Positions 37,378-49,022 of a stretch of DNA of 64,000 nucleotides are shown in pieces. The translations under genes and the position numbers were made by a program. How positions within the stretch are numbered: position 1 is the first letter of the stretch; the number at the start of each line of letters is the position of its first letter. The stretch comes from Quillaja saponaria (lineage: Eukaryota; Streptophyta; Magnoliopsida; Fabales; Quillajaceae), in the NCBI GenBank assembly GCA_029379385.1, contig CM055618.1, forward strand, positions 10,426,134-10,490,133, written 5' to 3'. The notes below the pieces were generated by a model, which saw only the letters and a list, made by a program, of their open reading frames with translations, was not told the origin of the DNA and ran no database searches.

Positions 37378-38312
37378 GTTCTATCACATTCAAGACAATA
37401 TCAATCACCGCAAGAATCAAAAGTATCAGCCAGTCATACATATGTGTTCTTGCAACTTGAGCTCCATGGGATCTAATAGAGTAATAGCGTGTGTGCCAAA
37501 CTGAATTTCTGGAATTTCTAGCTGAGACAATGAAAATTGAGAGGATTACTGAGAGATTATTGTACTAAAATATAAGAGCACCATAATAACAAAATAGTTA
37601 AGAGAGAAAAAGGGGGAATTGAGGAGAAAAAAAATGTGCCACTGAGAAATACGTACACTAACATGGGCGCTTGCATGCTCAAAAAACGCACACATATAAC
37701 AAGATAATTGCAGTGAATGATACTTACACACACATTACCAACTTAAGTTCAAAAAAAAAAGAAGCAGGAATCCAATACTGGTATCCTCAGGAACTTCAAT
37801 AGGAATAAGATACAATCTCAGCAACCAAATGACTGATTGTAAGTATCAACTGGTAAATTAAATACAAGGGAGGATAACCACAGATTAGAACAACTGATAA
37901 ACATATCCTTTTCAAAATCTAGTCATGCAGCATACTAGTTCTCGCAATGCTCCTCTAAAGAGTAAAGACTAACAAAAAACTTTCCAAATATAAAATCTAG
38001 TTAAAAAGAAATCAGAATCCTCTGCGTGGGGTAAGGATCATGACCATAGATCAGAATAAGATGAATAAGCCAATTTCATAAACATCCAGTAGACTGTCTG
38101 GGCTTTTAGGCTGCAGGGTCTGTATTACTGATCCAACAGGATTCACTTAATGTCATAACTCCAAGAAGAAGTAACAACCAATTGCCCAATTTTGCTTAAG
38201 TAATATCAAATCCTTCATGTACTCCACAACAGAAACTGCAAAAAATATGTTGAATTAAAACTGTGTTGATGTGAAATGCACCTACTCGTGAAATGATTCA
38301 TACAACTAAAGG
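37378..38312 (-). repeat. Copy of the phosphatase 5' exon and flank inside the permease intron
   Basis: This block aligns with 59472-60370 over its whole length in the same orientation. Shared stretches include TATGTGTTCTTGCAACTTGA, CCATGGGATCTAATAG, CCTCTAAAGAGTAAAGACTA and GATGAATAAGCCAATTTCAT. It includes half of the first coding exon of the lipid phosphate phosphatase, still open as RSHGAQVARTHMYDWLILL and on to the exon's break point at about 37378. The start codon has not survived. It sits in the roughly 3-kb intron between the second exon and the microexon of the permease ruin. Confidence 0.9.
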
Positions 38313-40343
38313 AACCTTATCCTTTCCTCCTTCAGGTTATCTACAAGGAACCTTAGATGTGAAACCTAGGTATTGCATCTTGTTATATGTACAGACCTAG
38401 TTTTTTCTCTATCATGCTTTAGGAGTTATCAGATTCTTATATTTCCATCCTTTAACAAGCATCCCAAGTCCCAGCCACCTCAGACCCTACATCATTGTTC
38501 TCAGATAATACTTTTTCGTATTCTTATCCTTGATTTGCCTAAGTTCTAAATTCAAATCCTTCCATTATACCATAAATAACCAAGAAATCTATTCCACCCC
38601 CACCCTTACCTTTCAAATCACTCTAATCCAAACATCCAAACTACCTCCCACCAAAATGAAAATTAATTTTATTACCCTTCAATGTCTGACATCAGCTCAT
38701 CTAAATATGGAACTAAGGGAATTCAAGGGAGATGATTATTTTTGCATTTGTTAACTATGTCCTATATAGTAAGATCCTAATTTCAGAAGGCTATAAAAGT
38801 TGCATATATGTTCAAGGGATTTAGCCCCAGCCAACAGAACTCAAAGTTTGTCATATAAAGCTTTTGAAATGAACTTACATTCTAACAAAAACTCATCCAA
38901 CCTGGAGTTTGACTGTGTTACTTACCATTTCCAATATAAAATAGTAATTCAGGACTGCCTGCTTTATTGCCATGTAAAATTGCCAGTTGTTTCCAAAAAA
39001 AAAAAAACATTAGACTATAGAAATTTATAGTATTTATATAAATATAAAATTCATTAATGTCACCAGCAGTTTTTGAAGTATTTTAGGTCCCAAACATATA
39101 AAGTTAAACTTCCTAGCTTGTCTTTTTTTTAATGCATATAACAACATTTAGATGAAGATGTGAACTTCTTGGTAAATTACAACGTATCAAATGAAATTAG
39201 AAGAGAATCGAGATAGAAACTTTTAAAATTTACATTTAACAAAATAAAACATGATTGATGATATCCCTTGCAATTTGTAATACATAACTTGAAGAATCTA
39301 AGGATCTAACCAAAAAGATAATCAAGATTACGGCTTCCGAAATAAGACCTCAATTCAAATGAATCCAATATTGTGCATATGAATTATGATAATTAATGAC
39401 ATTCATTCCATGATCTACATACTCCAGAAATGCTTTTACAAAATAACAAAAAGTCAATCTGCAACTTCATTTATGCAATGTAGATCCCCAATCATTCTAA
39501 ATTTCAAATATGTATTACATGAATCAATGACTATTGCGAATTATAGCTGAAGTGATAAGGTGTGAAAGGGAAAAAAAAAAAAAGAGAGAGAAAAAGCAAG
39601 GGAAATTTCTCTCTATACTAATTACTAAACAATACATTTTTCTATACGAATGTGAGTTTATTTGTCGTGTCAAGCATCTCACAATCACTCATTCAATGTA
39701 AGTGGCCTGTGGAGAACAATTAAAAGATTAGGTATGCCTGGCTCATCTATTGGGCCATCATGTAGTAACTATCTTAAAGTGTTGTCGAATAGCATTACTC
39801 CAAAAACTAATGAAAAGAGAAATGAAAATAGGAAAGAAATTAAATAAAACATAATTGCCAGCCAGTAATCCAGGAAGCAAAGGGTGCCCATCTTGGGCCA
39901 GCAAGCTTGGCACTCCAATAGTAAAGACCACCAGATGTTGGATAAGATGAACAGATTTTAGCCATTGACAACCCAACAAACATGGTGAAACTACCAGCTA
40001 TGAACCACCCATAAACTAAAGACACAGGGCCACCAAAGTTTAGCCCGTTGTTGTAAAGGGTGGTTATACCAGTGAGCACTGATGTGATAGAAAATGAAAA
40101 AGCGAAATTCGAAAACATCCTGCTATTTGGCACCAAAACATAGAACACGTTAATTTTATGCACCCAATTCATCAAAAAACAAAACTTTAGTAAAAAAGAA
40201 GTGCGAAAACATTACGATAAGTCACGCTTGAGTTCTTGTTTGTAACCAAGCTCATGGAGACGGGTATGGCCTGAATCAACTGAAACGTCACCCCTTTTTT
40301 CCATATGAGATGGGAGTGTCATATCCTCACGACCCACAACCAT

Positions 40344-43300
40344 GTCCTTGCAGGAAAGAAACAGAAAAGCAAAGACCCAGAGAGAAATAAAGGGATTCGA
40401 TTTTTGGTTATTTCAGCCAAAAAGGAAGAATCCCTTTGTAGAGAGAGAAAGAGAGATAACGGAGCTTTTGGCGCGAGGTCAACAAGACGGTGGCAACGTC
40501 TACTAGTTCTCACTTCTCACGTTTAAAACGATTTACATCTTTGGTCGTTGAATTCTGATGTTACTGTTGGAAGATGAAATTAGAATCAGGTTATTTGGAT
40601 TCGAATTCGAATCTAGTATTATTCGAATTACAATTTGAATAAATATTTAAAATAATATTTTTTATTAAAAAAAGTTAAATAAAAATTATTTCTAAATCAA
40701 AATACCTTAACAAAAACTGAATATTTTAAAATTTTATTCAAATTCGGATTTGAATCTGAATAGTCAAAATTACTTTTTCTTAGGTTACGTGCCAGAACTG
40801 TCTTCCATTCCTATGGAGGTGGGGGTTGAATTGGCGCCCTTTCTAGTCTTCATCTTTGGTGAAAGGTGATAAGGCGCTGGCGGGCCGAACTCCCTTCCAT
40901 CGGATGATTTGGGAGCTATTTGCAATCGCTTTATGGGATCACATGGTTCTTAAGCAGTTGAACCCCAAGGATTCGGATACGGCTGCGAAACGGGCTTGGC
41001 TGTTTGAAGGTTGGTTCCTTCACTGGAACTCTATCAATTTGAATTACTATTCAAATCCAAACTCGAACAGTTCACCGTTCTATATTCAAAACTATTCAAT
41101 TCGAATGTTAACGCAAACAGTGGATTCAACTTTTTCTTTGATATTGATGGCAAATTCACAATACTATTTCATTGGGTTGCGTTTGGATTCATTGAATTGT
41201 AATTAGAATTGAAGTTGTAAAATCAATTCTAATTCTACCAAAATCGAAATGAGATAGAACTTAGTATTACAATATCCTAGTTTGGATCACATAATATTAC
41301 AACCAAATTATGCTTCAAATATTTAGCAATAGTTTCATCATTGTGTCTAGTGACTTCTAACAGTGGTGGTTATCTTCTCCAGCTGTGATTATCTTAGTTT
41401 TTGGTGGTAGCTTTCTTCATCTCCAATAGTGGTTGTAGTACTGTCCAACGGCTTTTGATAGTGGTTTTTGTTATCTTCGATGACTTCCTACCGTGGTTTC
41501 CATCACCTCATTGTCATTTTGATTTTCGACAAATCCTACAATAGTTGTCGTTATTTTTGGTAGGTCATTATGATGGTTGTCGTCATCTTTGTTTGTCTCA
41601 ACAGTGGCTGATGGTAGTCATTATCAATTTGGCAAGTTCCAACGATGGTCATTGTCAATTTGGCTAGTTCTAACAGTAGTCGATATAGTGGCAGCCAACG
41701 ATGGATGAACAAAGTTGCCAATGGATAAGGGCTATCGGTGAGTGGTAACTGATGTTATAGCATGATGTGTTGTCAAAAGTAAGTGATTATTAAGAACAAC
41801 AAATACATAAAAATTGTAATTTTAGTACTACTCATATGAATTGAAAATGATGTATTGTAATTATTTCTCAATTCTTGAGAATTGAGTTAAACTTTCAATT
41901 CCAACTCTAAAATATGCAGCAAACAAGAAAATTGAAATTGGATAATCTAAATTTTCATTCATGTGAATCCAAACAAACATCAAGTTGTTTTATTACTCAA
42001 AAAATGGGAAGAAAACTCATCACTATAATGAGAGTTTGGATATCTTTGATATCATATAATTTTCCTAATACATAAATTATTTAACATATGATTAAAATGA
42101 TAAATTTTAGGAGCAATTATATATTACAATATTATATGTAATTAGTAATAATCTCAATAAAGAAAAGATATCATATTATTATATAACATAAAAATAGAGT
42201 ACACACCACTGCAAAGCAATGTATGCAACTTATATAATTGACATGCTCGACATTATAACATGCGTGAAACTATTCAAGTCAACTCAAGACAAAATTATAT
42301 AGTATAATTATATTTATAATCTAATTTATTCAGTTTATGTATGATGCATGAATTAATTTATTTTTATTTTTTATAATGTGAGATTTATTGTTAATAACAT
42401 TATAAACTTATATTTATATTTTATTTTAAAATAAATAGTTTAGAAAAAAAAAATTAAGCTGATGTGACATTAAAATATTAATTGATTTTTCAGCTTATCT
42501 TGCTATAAGTCATTGTCTTATAATATGATTCTCTTAACAATTATATTGTACAATGTGAATTTTTAAAGAAATAGTTTGACACATAAACTTTTAATTATAG
42601 TTTTACCTTTGAATATGCATATATCTTTTTTATTTAAGCAAAAAATTAAAAAAAAAAATTAGTATCAACACGAATTGTTGACTTGATTTAAACACAAATT
42701 TTCTCTAATTTTTTATTTTCACAATTAATTGATCAGCTCTAATAAGCAATAAAGAAATCATTCAAAAATTGGTGAATAAATTAGCCATTATAATAAATTT
42801 TTGATATTTTATTTCTTGAAATTAGGTTATTTTGGTTTATGAATGTAGAAAAATTAAATTAGTTTTATTTATGTAAGTATAAGATAGACTATTGTTTGTT
42901 AAGTATAAAGAGTGATAGTAAATTAAAAATTTTGTTTAGGAAAATATATATTTTTTAAATACCAAATTAACAAAACTAGAACATGAGAAAGATTGAAGAT
43001 AAACATAAAAAACTCTTATGTAAAATATTGAAAGAGAAAAAATAATAGGAATTATATTGAAAAAGTAGAAATATATATTTTACATAATTAATTTGGGAGA
43101 GAAATTTGAGAGATATGAGAGAGAACTAATGGATGATGTGATAATATTATATATCAAAATATTAGATAAGTTTATTAATAATGTGCAACACCATATTCTT
43201 CTAATTTTTAAATATCAATCATATTATATCTTAGATATAGATTACATTTAACACATTAAATATACAAAAGATTATCTAATTGCAAATCCGCTTATGATTA

Positions 43301-44215
43301 TTTTTATTATTTATGATTCAAATATAAAAGGTAAAATTTGCTTTCAAATCAAATAGTTAAAGAACTTAATTCTCCAAAATTCTTTCATTTGTCATACAAT
43401 ATGAACCAAAAGCTCTACATCTATACTTGTAAATTATAATTAATTCATTAAATATAGTATAAATGACCCCAAACATTAAACTCATTTATTCTTATTAGTT
43501 GCTATAATTTCGAATTTAATAGGCAACTTGTCTACTTTCTTTCAAATCAAATAATGAAGAGAATAGTAACCTGTCGGAAAGTGATTAACTATTGTTTGTT
43601 AACCTTAGCTTAGAAATTATTTTTAAAGTATACACTCACTTTCTTGTTTTTATATCGTTTAAGTCACTTGATTAAAAATTGATGTATATAGTCACTAGAA
43701 ATTATGACATGATAAATTTTTTTTACACTTCATTATTTTTTTTAACTAGTTTTTATTTTATTTTTTCAGTATTTATCTAGTTATTCTACTAATTAAATGT
43801 CTAAGATGAATATTAAAGAGTACCAACTAATAAGATATTTTATTTTCTCTTGTTTTTTTCATTTACATTTAATTTTATCTTTACTATTATAAGACAAAAA
43901 TTATGAATCTTATGGAAAATTAATATTTTTTAAATATTCATAAAATTTAAAAATTCTTATTATTGTGAATAAGAATAACAATAGAGAAATATAGAAAAAT
44001 AAAAAATTTATGAAAAAAAAATCATGTAATTGATATTATCCAATAATGTTATAACCCTATATCTTATTTTATATTTTAAGAGATTTGTACGTAACTTGTG
44101 TAAATAGGTGAATAAAATTTTATGCGAAGTGGAAGCAAAATAAACAAATACTTATGTATATTATACATATATGTATACATACGTGAGTAAGAAAATAAAT
44201 TTTTGTATTAGGGGT
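40344..44215. other. Gene-poor AT-rich region
   Basis: Upstream flank of the permease gene, then a GC-richer island at about 40790-41030, degenerate minisatellite at about 41330-41720, and very AT-rich sequence to 44.2 kb. The open frame across the GC-richer island (AKRAWLFEGWF etc.) is not recognised. No gene is supported. Confidence 0.55.
41330..41720 (+). repeat. Degenerate minisatellite
   Basis: Repeated variants of a motif like AGTGGT(T/G)GT.GTCATCTT..G....TTC.AACAGTGG recur with an irregular period of roughly 35-60 bases. Copies are too diverged for an exact count. Confidence 0.5.
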
Positions 44216-47200
44216 GGACAGAATAAATTACAATTTACATAAGACAAACTTGTAAATAAAAGAATAAACATACACCACAATTTTTATGGTGACTTAGACC
44301 ATGTTTTTTTTATTATTTATTTTCTCCTTTTTTCTTCTATGTTGACCGACTCATTTGCTTTCCTCCTTGTGTTTTAGAAATTTCTGTATTCTTCTTGATG
44401 GACCGAAGCTGCTACTCTCCTTCCTTTTCCTTGTTTTGCTTGTCATAGTTAGTCTAGAATTACTTGGATTGTATGGGTCCAGCTGCTGCCATGAATTTCC
44501 TTTGCTTGGTGTCCATTCCCCTATTCTTGTTGTGAGGAATTTTTCCTGTAGCCGTGCCCTGCTCCTGCTTCTTTCAATTGTTCCTTTTAGTTGGCAGTAA
44601 GTTTTCCCTCTCGTAGGCCGTGGAGACTTTCTGGTAGCCATGGAGGTTTCTTGCATTTTCAGCTTTTTGTTTCCTTTACCTCCATGTGAGCCTAGCTGGG
44701 TATGGGTCTTAGATATTGGCGTGTGATTTGCAGATCTAAGGAGGGAGATAACAGTTATGGACAAAAATTAAGGCAGCAAACTTGTGAGCTTTGAAATCTG
44801 CCATGACCTTGGAGTTTTGGTGGGATGCAGTACGTGTTTGCTGCAGCAAGTGATAGGTAAAGGCAGACCACACTCTGTTTTCTTTATTCCCAACTTCTTG
44901 TAGTGGATTAAGAAAGCCAACAGTAGCTTGGACGTTTTTCTTCTCTTATGGCCGACTAGCAAAAATCATTAGGAGGAAGATAGGTTGGCGTTTAAGTGCC
45001 TTAGCATCAAGAGTAGATACGTGCAGGAATTTTCTTGCTATAAAATTATAGTTTAGCTAAGTTAGTCTTGCTAGTTTAAAATATGGTGATCTCTTAATTT
45101 AGGTAAATAGTTTGGAGTTCTTTTAAGTGTAGTTAAGGATATGAAAGTAGTGATTATGTATTGGAAAATTATAGTTTGAAGATGAAATGGCTTATGAATT
45201 AGAGGAAGTGTTTAAAGTGAAATATAAGTTCTTGATTAATTCTAAATCACTAATACAATCTTGAATTTAATTGGATTAAGAGTAATGATAGTGAATTAGT
45301 GTTGAAGTGAGGAGTATGATTTGGAGCTTGAAAATGGTGGAAAATAGGAGTTAAGTAGTTTTGAAGGGGGTGCAGGAGACATATTTCGTGAGTAACATAA
45401 ATTTGGTATTTCGAGTGTCTTCGGGACTGAATTAAATTAAGAGTTCAAAATATAAAATGTAGATTATAGTCTTGATATGTTGTCTGCAAAATTTCGTAGT
45501 CTTATTCCAAGTATGTTGTTATTTATAGCTGTTAGACTCCGGCCAGGTAAGGCAGGATTTGTACTGCCCGGTTTTTGGTTCAAGTAAGAAATTGAGTGGC
45601 TTAATGACATATTCTAGGAAAAGTTTCTAAACAATAAAGATAGATATATTTGTCTATTAATAAACCCAACAAACGGAATTGGATTTCGTTTTTCCTAGAG
45701 AAATGTTATGTTCAATTAACTAAGGTAAGGTCAAAGCTGTCAAAGATCCTGCGTGTTGTAGAATTTGTTGCAACTTCAAACAATAAACTGTATTGATATA
45801 CATATTTAAAAATTAAAAATGATATACCAATATAAAGCTACATGTGTCTAGTATTTTATAAATTTTACGGAACTAGATTCGGAGTTTCTTGGAGAAAAAT
45901 ATGACCGTTAAAGTGGACACTGATCCAAACCTAAAGTTTGGACATCTTTAACATTTTTAACTTGCTAAATGCTTTCTATTCTTTTCTAATGGTTCTTCCT
46001 ACCATATGCTTTGTCAAGATATTTAAAATGCATCTTCATTATTAACATTATCACCTAAAGTCTAATCCATATTAATTGACATGTAATAGTTTAAAGAAAA
46101 ACTTACATAAATAAATCTATGTAAGTTGAGATATAAGTTAATAAGTAAAAGAGTATAATAATAACGTTTATGAACTAAATATTATTTGAAATTATGAATT
46201 TCAGTTCCGGATTTTAAAGTGGACCGGATGAGACGCGTGAATTCGAGGATTGAGTGAGGAATGTAATTCATCATACGGTGAGTGGTTAATTGCTGCCTTT
46301 AGGGGCTAGATTTGTATGTGTGATTATATGCTTATTTGAATATACGTGATACATGGAAAGTAAGCTAGTCGAGTATTTCAGTAATTTTCTTGAATAATGT
46401 TTGCTTGATAGTGGTTACTGTGTTGGCATTGTTTGTGTTTGATAAGGGCCAACTCGTGAACATTTTCTGGAAAATGATTTTCATTTCTAAAGGTAAAAAT
46501 CCAGGTGCATCTAGGATACTCTGATTTAAAAATTGTGAGAAATCCTGATTCTGATATATATTTTTAAAATTGAGTGCTCAGCCCCGGTGAGATGGATTGT
46601 GTACGGGAAATTAATTTGGTGTGCGAGCGTGTACATGCCCAGTAGGGGGTGATATTGGTGTGCGGGGCTGGGTTACTCGTTGGCTCTTTGGTTGCTTTGT
46701 TTGATATTATTTTTCTGATTGATTTGTGATAGTGTGGATCATGTAAATTGTGACTTTACGTGATTACAATATATACGTGTAAGGTGAGTTAATATGTGAA
46801 CAATTTTACATGAATTTAATATACTATATGATTGTGTGGGGTGATACTAGCACCCTTTGGGTACGATTTTTCACTCACGGAGTCCATAAGACTCATCCCT
46901 CTCGTGGAATTCTTTTTCAGGAATCCAATATATGGTGTCATTGAGCTTGTTAACCTGCCGACAAAGTACGGCAAGATATTTTTCCAGGATTTCAGACTTG
47001 AAGCTAAGGATGAAGGTTTGCAGTCACAATAAAATGGTGGAAATGTCTAATTTTGTATACTGTGATTGTCTATATATTTGTTCCCGTGTAGTCGTGTAGA
47101 ATTAGGAACACATAGGTTATATTTTGTGGTGTGTTATATAAATTTTCAACAAGTGTCATGATTGTTACTTTGTTGTGAAGTCAGGGTTACAGAGGTTTGG

Positions 47201-47240
47201 TTATCCAACCCTCCGGCCAGTTATGTCTCCGTGAATGACA
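44216..47240 (+). mobile_element. Transposon-like non-coding block, class not resolved
   Basis: This stretch is less AT-rich than its surroundings and looks like the long non-coding part of a plant LTR element. TCCGGCCAGG occurs at about 45538 and TCCGGCCAG at about 47212. A segment near 46830-46920 (CACCCTTTGGG...CCATAAGACTCATCCCTCTCG...TTTTTCAGG) resembles LTR-element leader sequence. I recognise no gag or pol domain. Open frames near 44351-44764 have unremarkable composition and no family match. Ends and target duplication were not found. Confidence 0.35.
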
Positions 47241-47269
47241 TGACAAATAATATGTATTTCATTTTTTAT

Positions 47270-48820
47270 TTTTTTTTGTAAAATAATCAAGTTAATGCAA
47301 AAAACAAAAAAGAAAAAAAAAGAAAAAGAGATGCATTCTAATGCTCATCAAAAATAAAATTTGAGAAATAACTTAAAAAAATATTGAAAAATGAAAAAAT
47401 ATGTATAAAAGAAAGAGAAAAAAATTATTATGATATGCAAAAAAAATTGACATATCACTATTTTTTAGTGACTATACTCACCGTTTTTGGTGGAGTGCCT
47501 CAAATAATATAAAAAAATATGAGTACAAAATAATATAAAATATATATATAAATGAGCATTTCAAATGATATAAAAAAAAACGTGAGTACTTATTCTGAAA
47601 ATGACATCTAAATTCAATTTTTTAAATGATATTCAACTCGTCAAAAAATGTGCATTTATATTTATAAACTATATTTAGTTTATTAAATATAAAAAGTTAC
47701 ACCTAATTTTAAATCTTATGAATATTAATTATAATAATTACCGTTCAACTTTTTAATCAAAACTTTTCTTTTCTTTCCTTTTCTTTTTTATTTAATAAAA
47801 CATTATTTTTATCAAATTAATTAGAAAATTCCAAGTTCAATGTGTTCTAATGATAAAAAAAAATAAATAATAATAATTATCATTTTCAACTGTCAGATTT
47901 TCATCCATTTCTTTAGAATTAAATAAGTAAAAAAAAAAAAGTCCCTAGCTACACATCTTTTCAATTTTTTTTCCAGAAATATATATATAAAGTAATAAGT
48001 AATAAAAGTTAATAAAAAATAAACTAAAAAATGTGCATTTATATTTATAAATCACGTTTAATTTGTTAAATATAGAAACTAGCTCCGAATTCCAAATCAA
48101 TGAATATTGATTGCAATTATTGCACGTATTCATATATTTCCTTCTTTTTCTTTTTTCTTTTTATAAACATTATTATTCTCATATTAACTATTTAGGAAAT
48201 TCCAAATTCAATGCATTTTAAGGATAAAAAAATCAACTCTTAAATTTACTTCCACTACTTTCTATTTAAATAATTAAATAATAATAAAAGTTAATACAAG
48301 ATGAACTAAAAAATCTGCATTTATATCTATAAATTTTATTTAATTTTATTAAATATATAAAATAACTTAATTTCCAATCAACACTATTTTTTTCAAACTA
48401 ATTATTTATAAAAAATATGAACTCAATGTGTTTCAATGAATTAATACAAAATTACTATGTTTTCGTCCATCAAGAAGAATTTTTATGATTCTAGCATTTA
48501 TCTGGTTATTCTACTAATTAAATGTCTAAAATGAATATTAAAGAGTATTAACTGATATGATATTTTAATTTTTTTCATTTACGTTTATTTTTATCATAAA
48601 TAAAAATGATCAATGTTGTAAAAATTTAGTGAAGGTGAATAAAAGAAAAATATATTAAAAAAATAGAAAAAAGAAAAACAACCATGTTGTTATTCAATAT
48701 ATATTTTAATTTTTTTTTAAAATAATCAAGATAAAAAAAAAATGGATTCACTTTGATACTCATGATTTGAGAATTAATAATAAAAATACTGAAAAATGAA
48801 AAATATTGTCATGTATGTGA
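47270..48820 (+). repeat. AT-rich internally repeated region
   Basis: The phrase AATGTGCATTTATAT(C/T)TATAAA heads three diverged units starting near 47645, 48028 and 48310, each followed by TTTAATTT(G/A)TTAAATATA-like sequence. In addition the block around 47275-47430 resembles 48715-48820. No gene is seen. Confidence 0.6.
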
Positions 48821-49022
48821 ATTGGGATATGATCTATACTAATACATGTATAGTTGACACCTTGCAAATTGTGAACAGAAGCTTATGTGAGCATTGTTTC
48901 TCACCACTAGTCCTTGTGGACTTACTATGAAAATTGAACGACCTGTCAATTTACCTATAAATCAGAGTTAAGGAAGGGTTCTCGTCTATCGTTTTTGGTT
49001 TCTGGATGGCGTGTTGAAAGGA

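Larger units (their letters stand above)
33979..40343 (-). pseudogene. BAT1/GABA-permease-type amino acid transporter gene, disrupted
   Basis: Minus-strand exon blocks at 40343-40216, 40119-39859, 36803-36785 (a 19-nt microexon, FNIVGQ), 36654 to 36170, 35483-35194, 34930-34802 and 34326-33979. They follow the plant bidirectional amino acid transporter BAT1 (GABA permease, APC superfamily, multi-spanning membrane carrier): LHELGYKQELKRDLS, LTGITTLYNNGLNFGGP, SYPTSGGLYYWSAKLAGP, IIVGWGYILGITFAVTDIP, FFCGMSSVTSNSR, MAYAFSRDGAMPF, FVPGPFNLDPFG. Lesions: TAG at 36206-36208 where the family has Gln (MSQYT); a frameshift near 36302-36320; about 75 extra nucleotides after LAAAW (near 36368-36443) with stops; a GC donor at 39858 plus W-to-C at the microexon join; the acceptor before 34326 reads GG instead of AG; and the MAYAF exon join is one base out of phase beside a SINE. 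Two exons are still perfectly open, so decay is moderate. The start at 40343 is the most upstream in-frame ATG; 40284 is an alternative. Confidence 0.85.

Noticed and set aside
44351..44764. 137-residue minus-strand open frame, rich in Ser, Lys and Arg
   Set aside because: No recognisable domain, no splice partners, and it lies within a transposon-like block.
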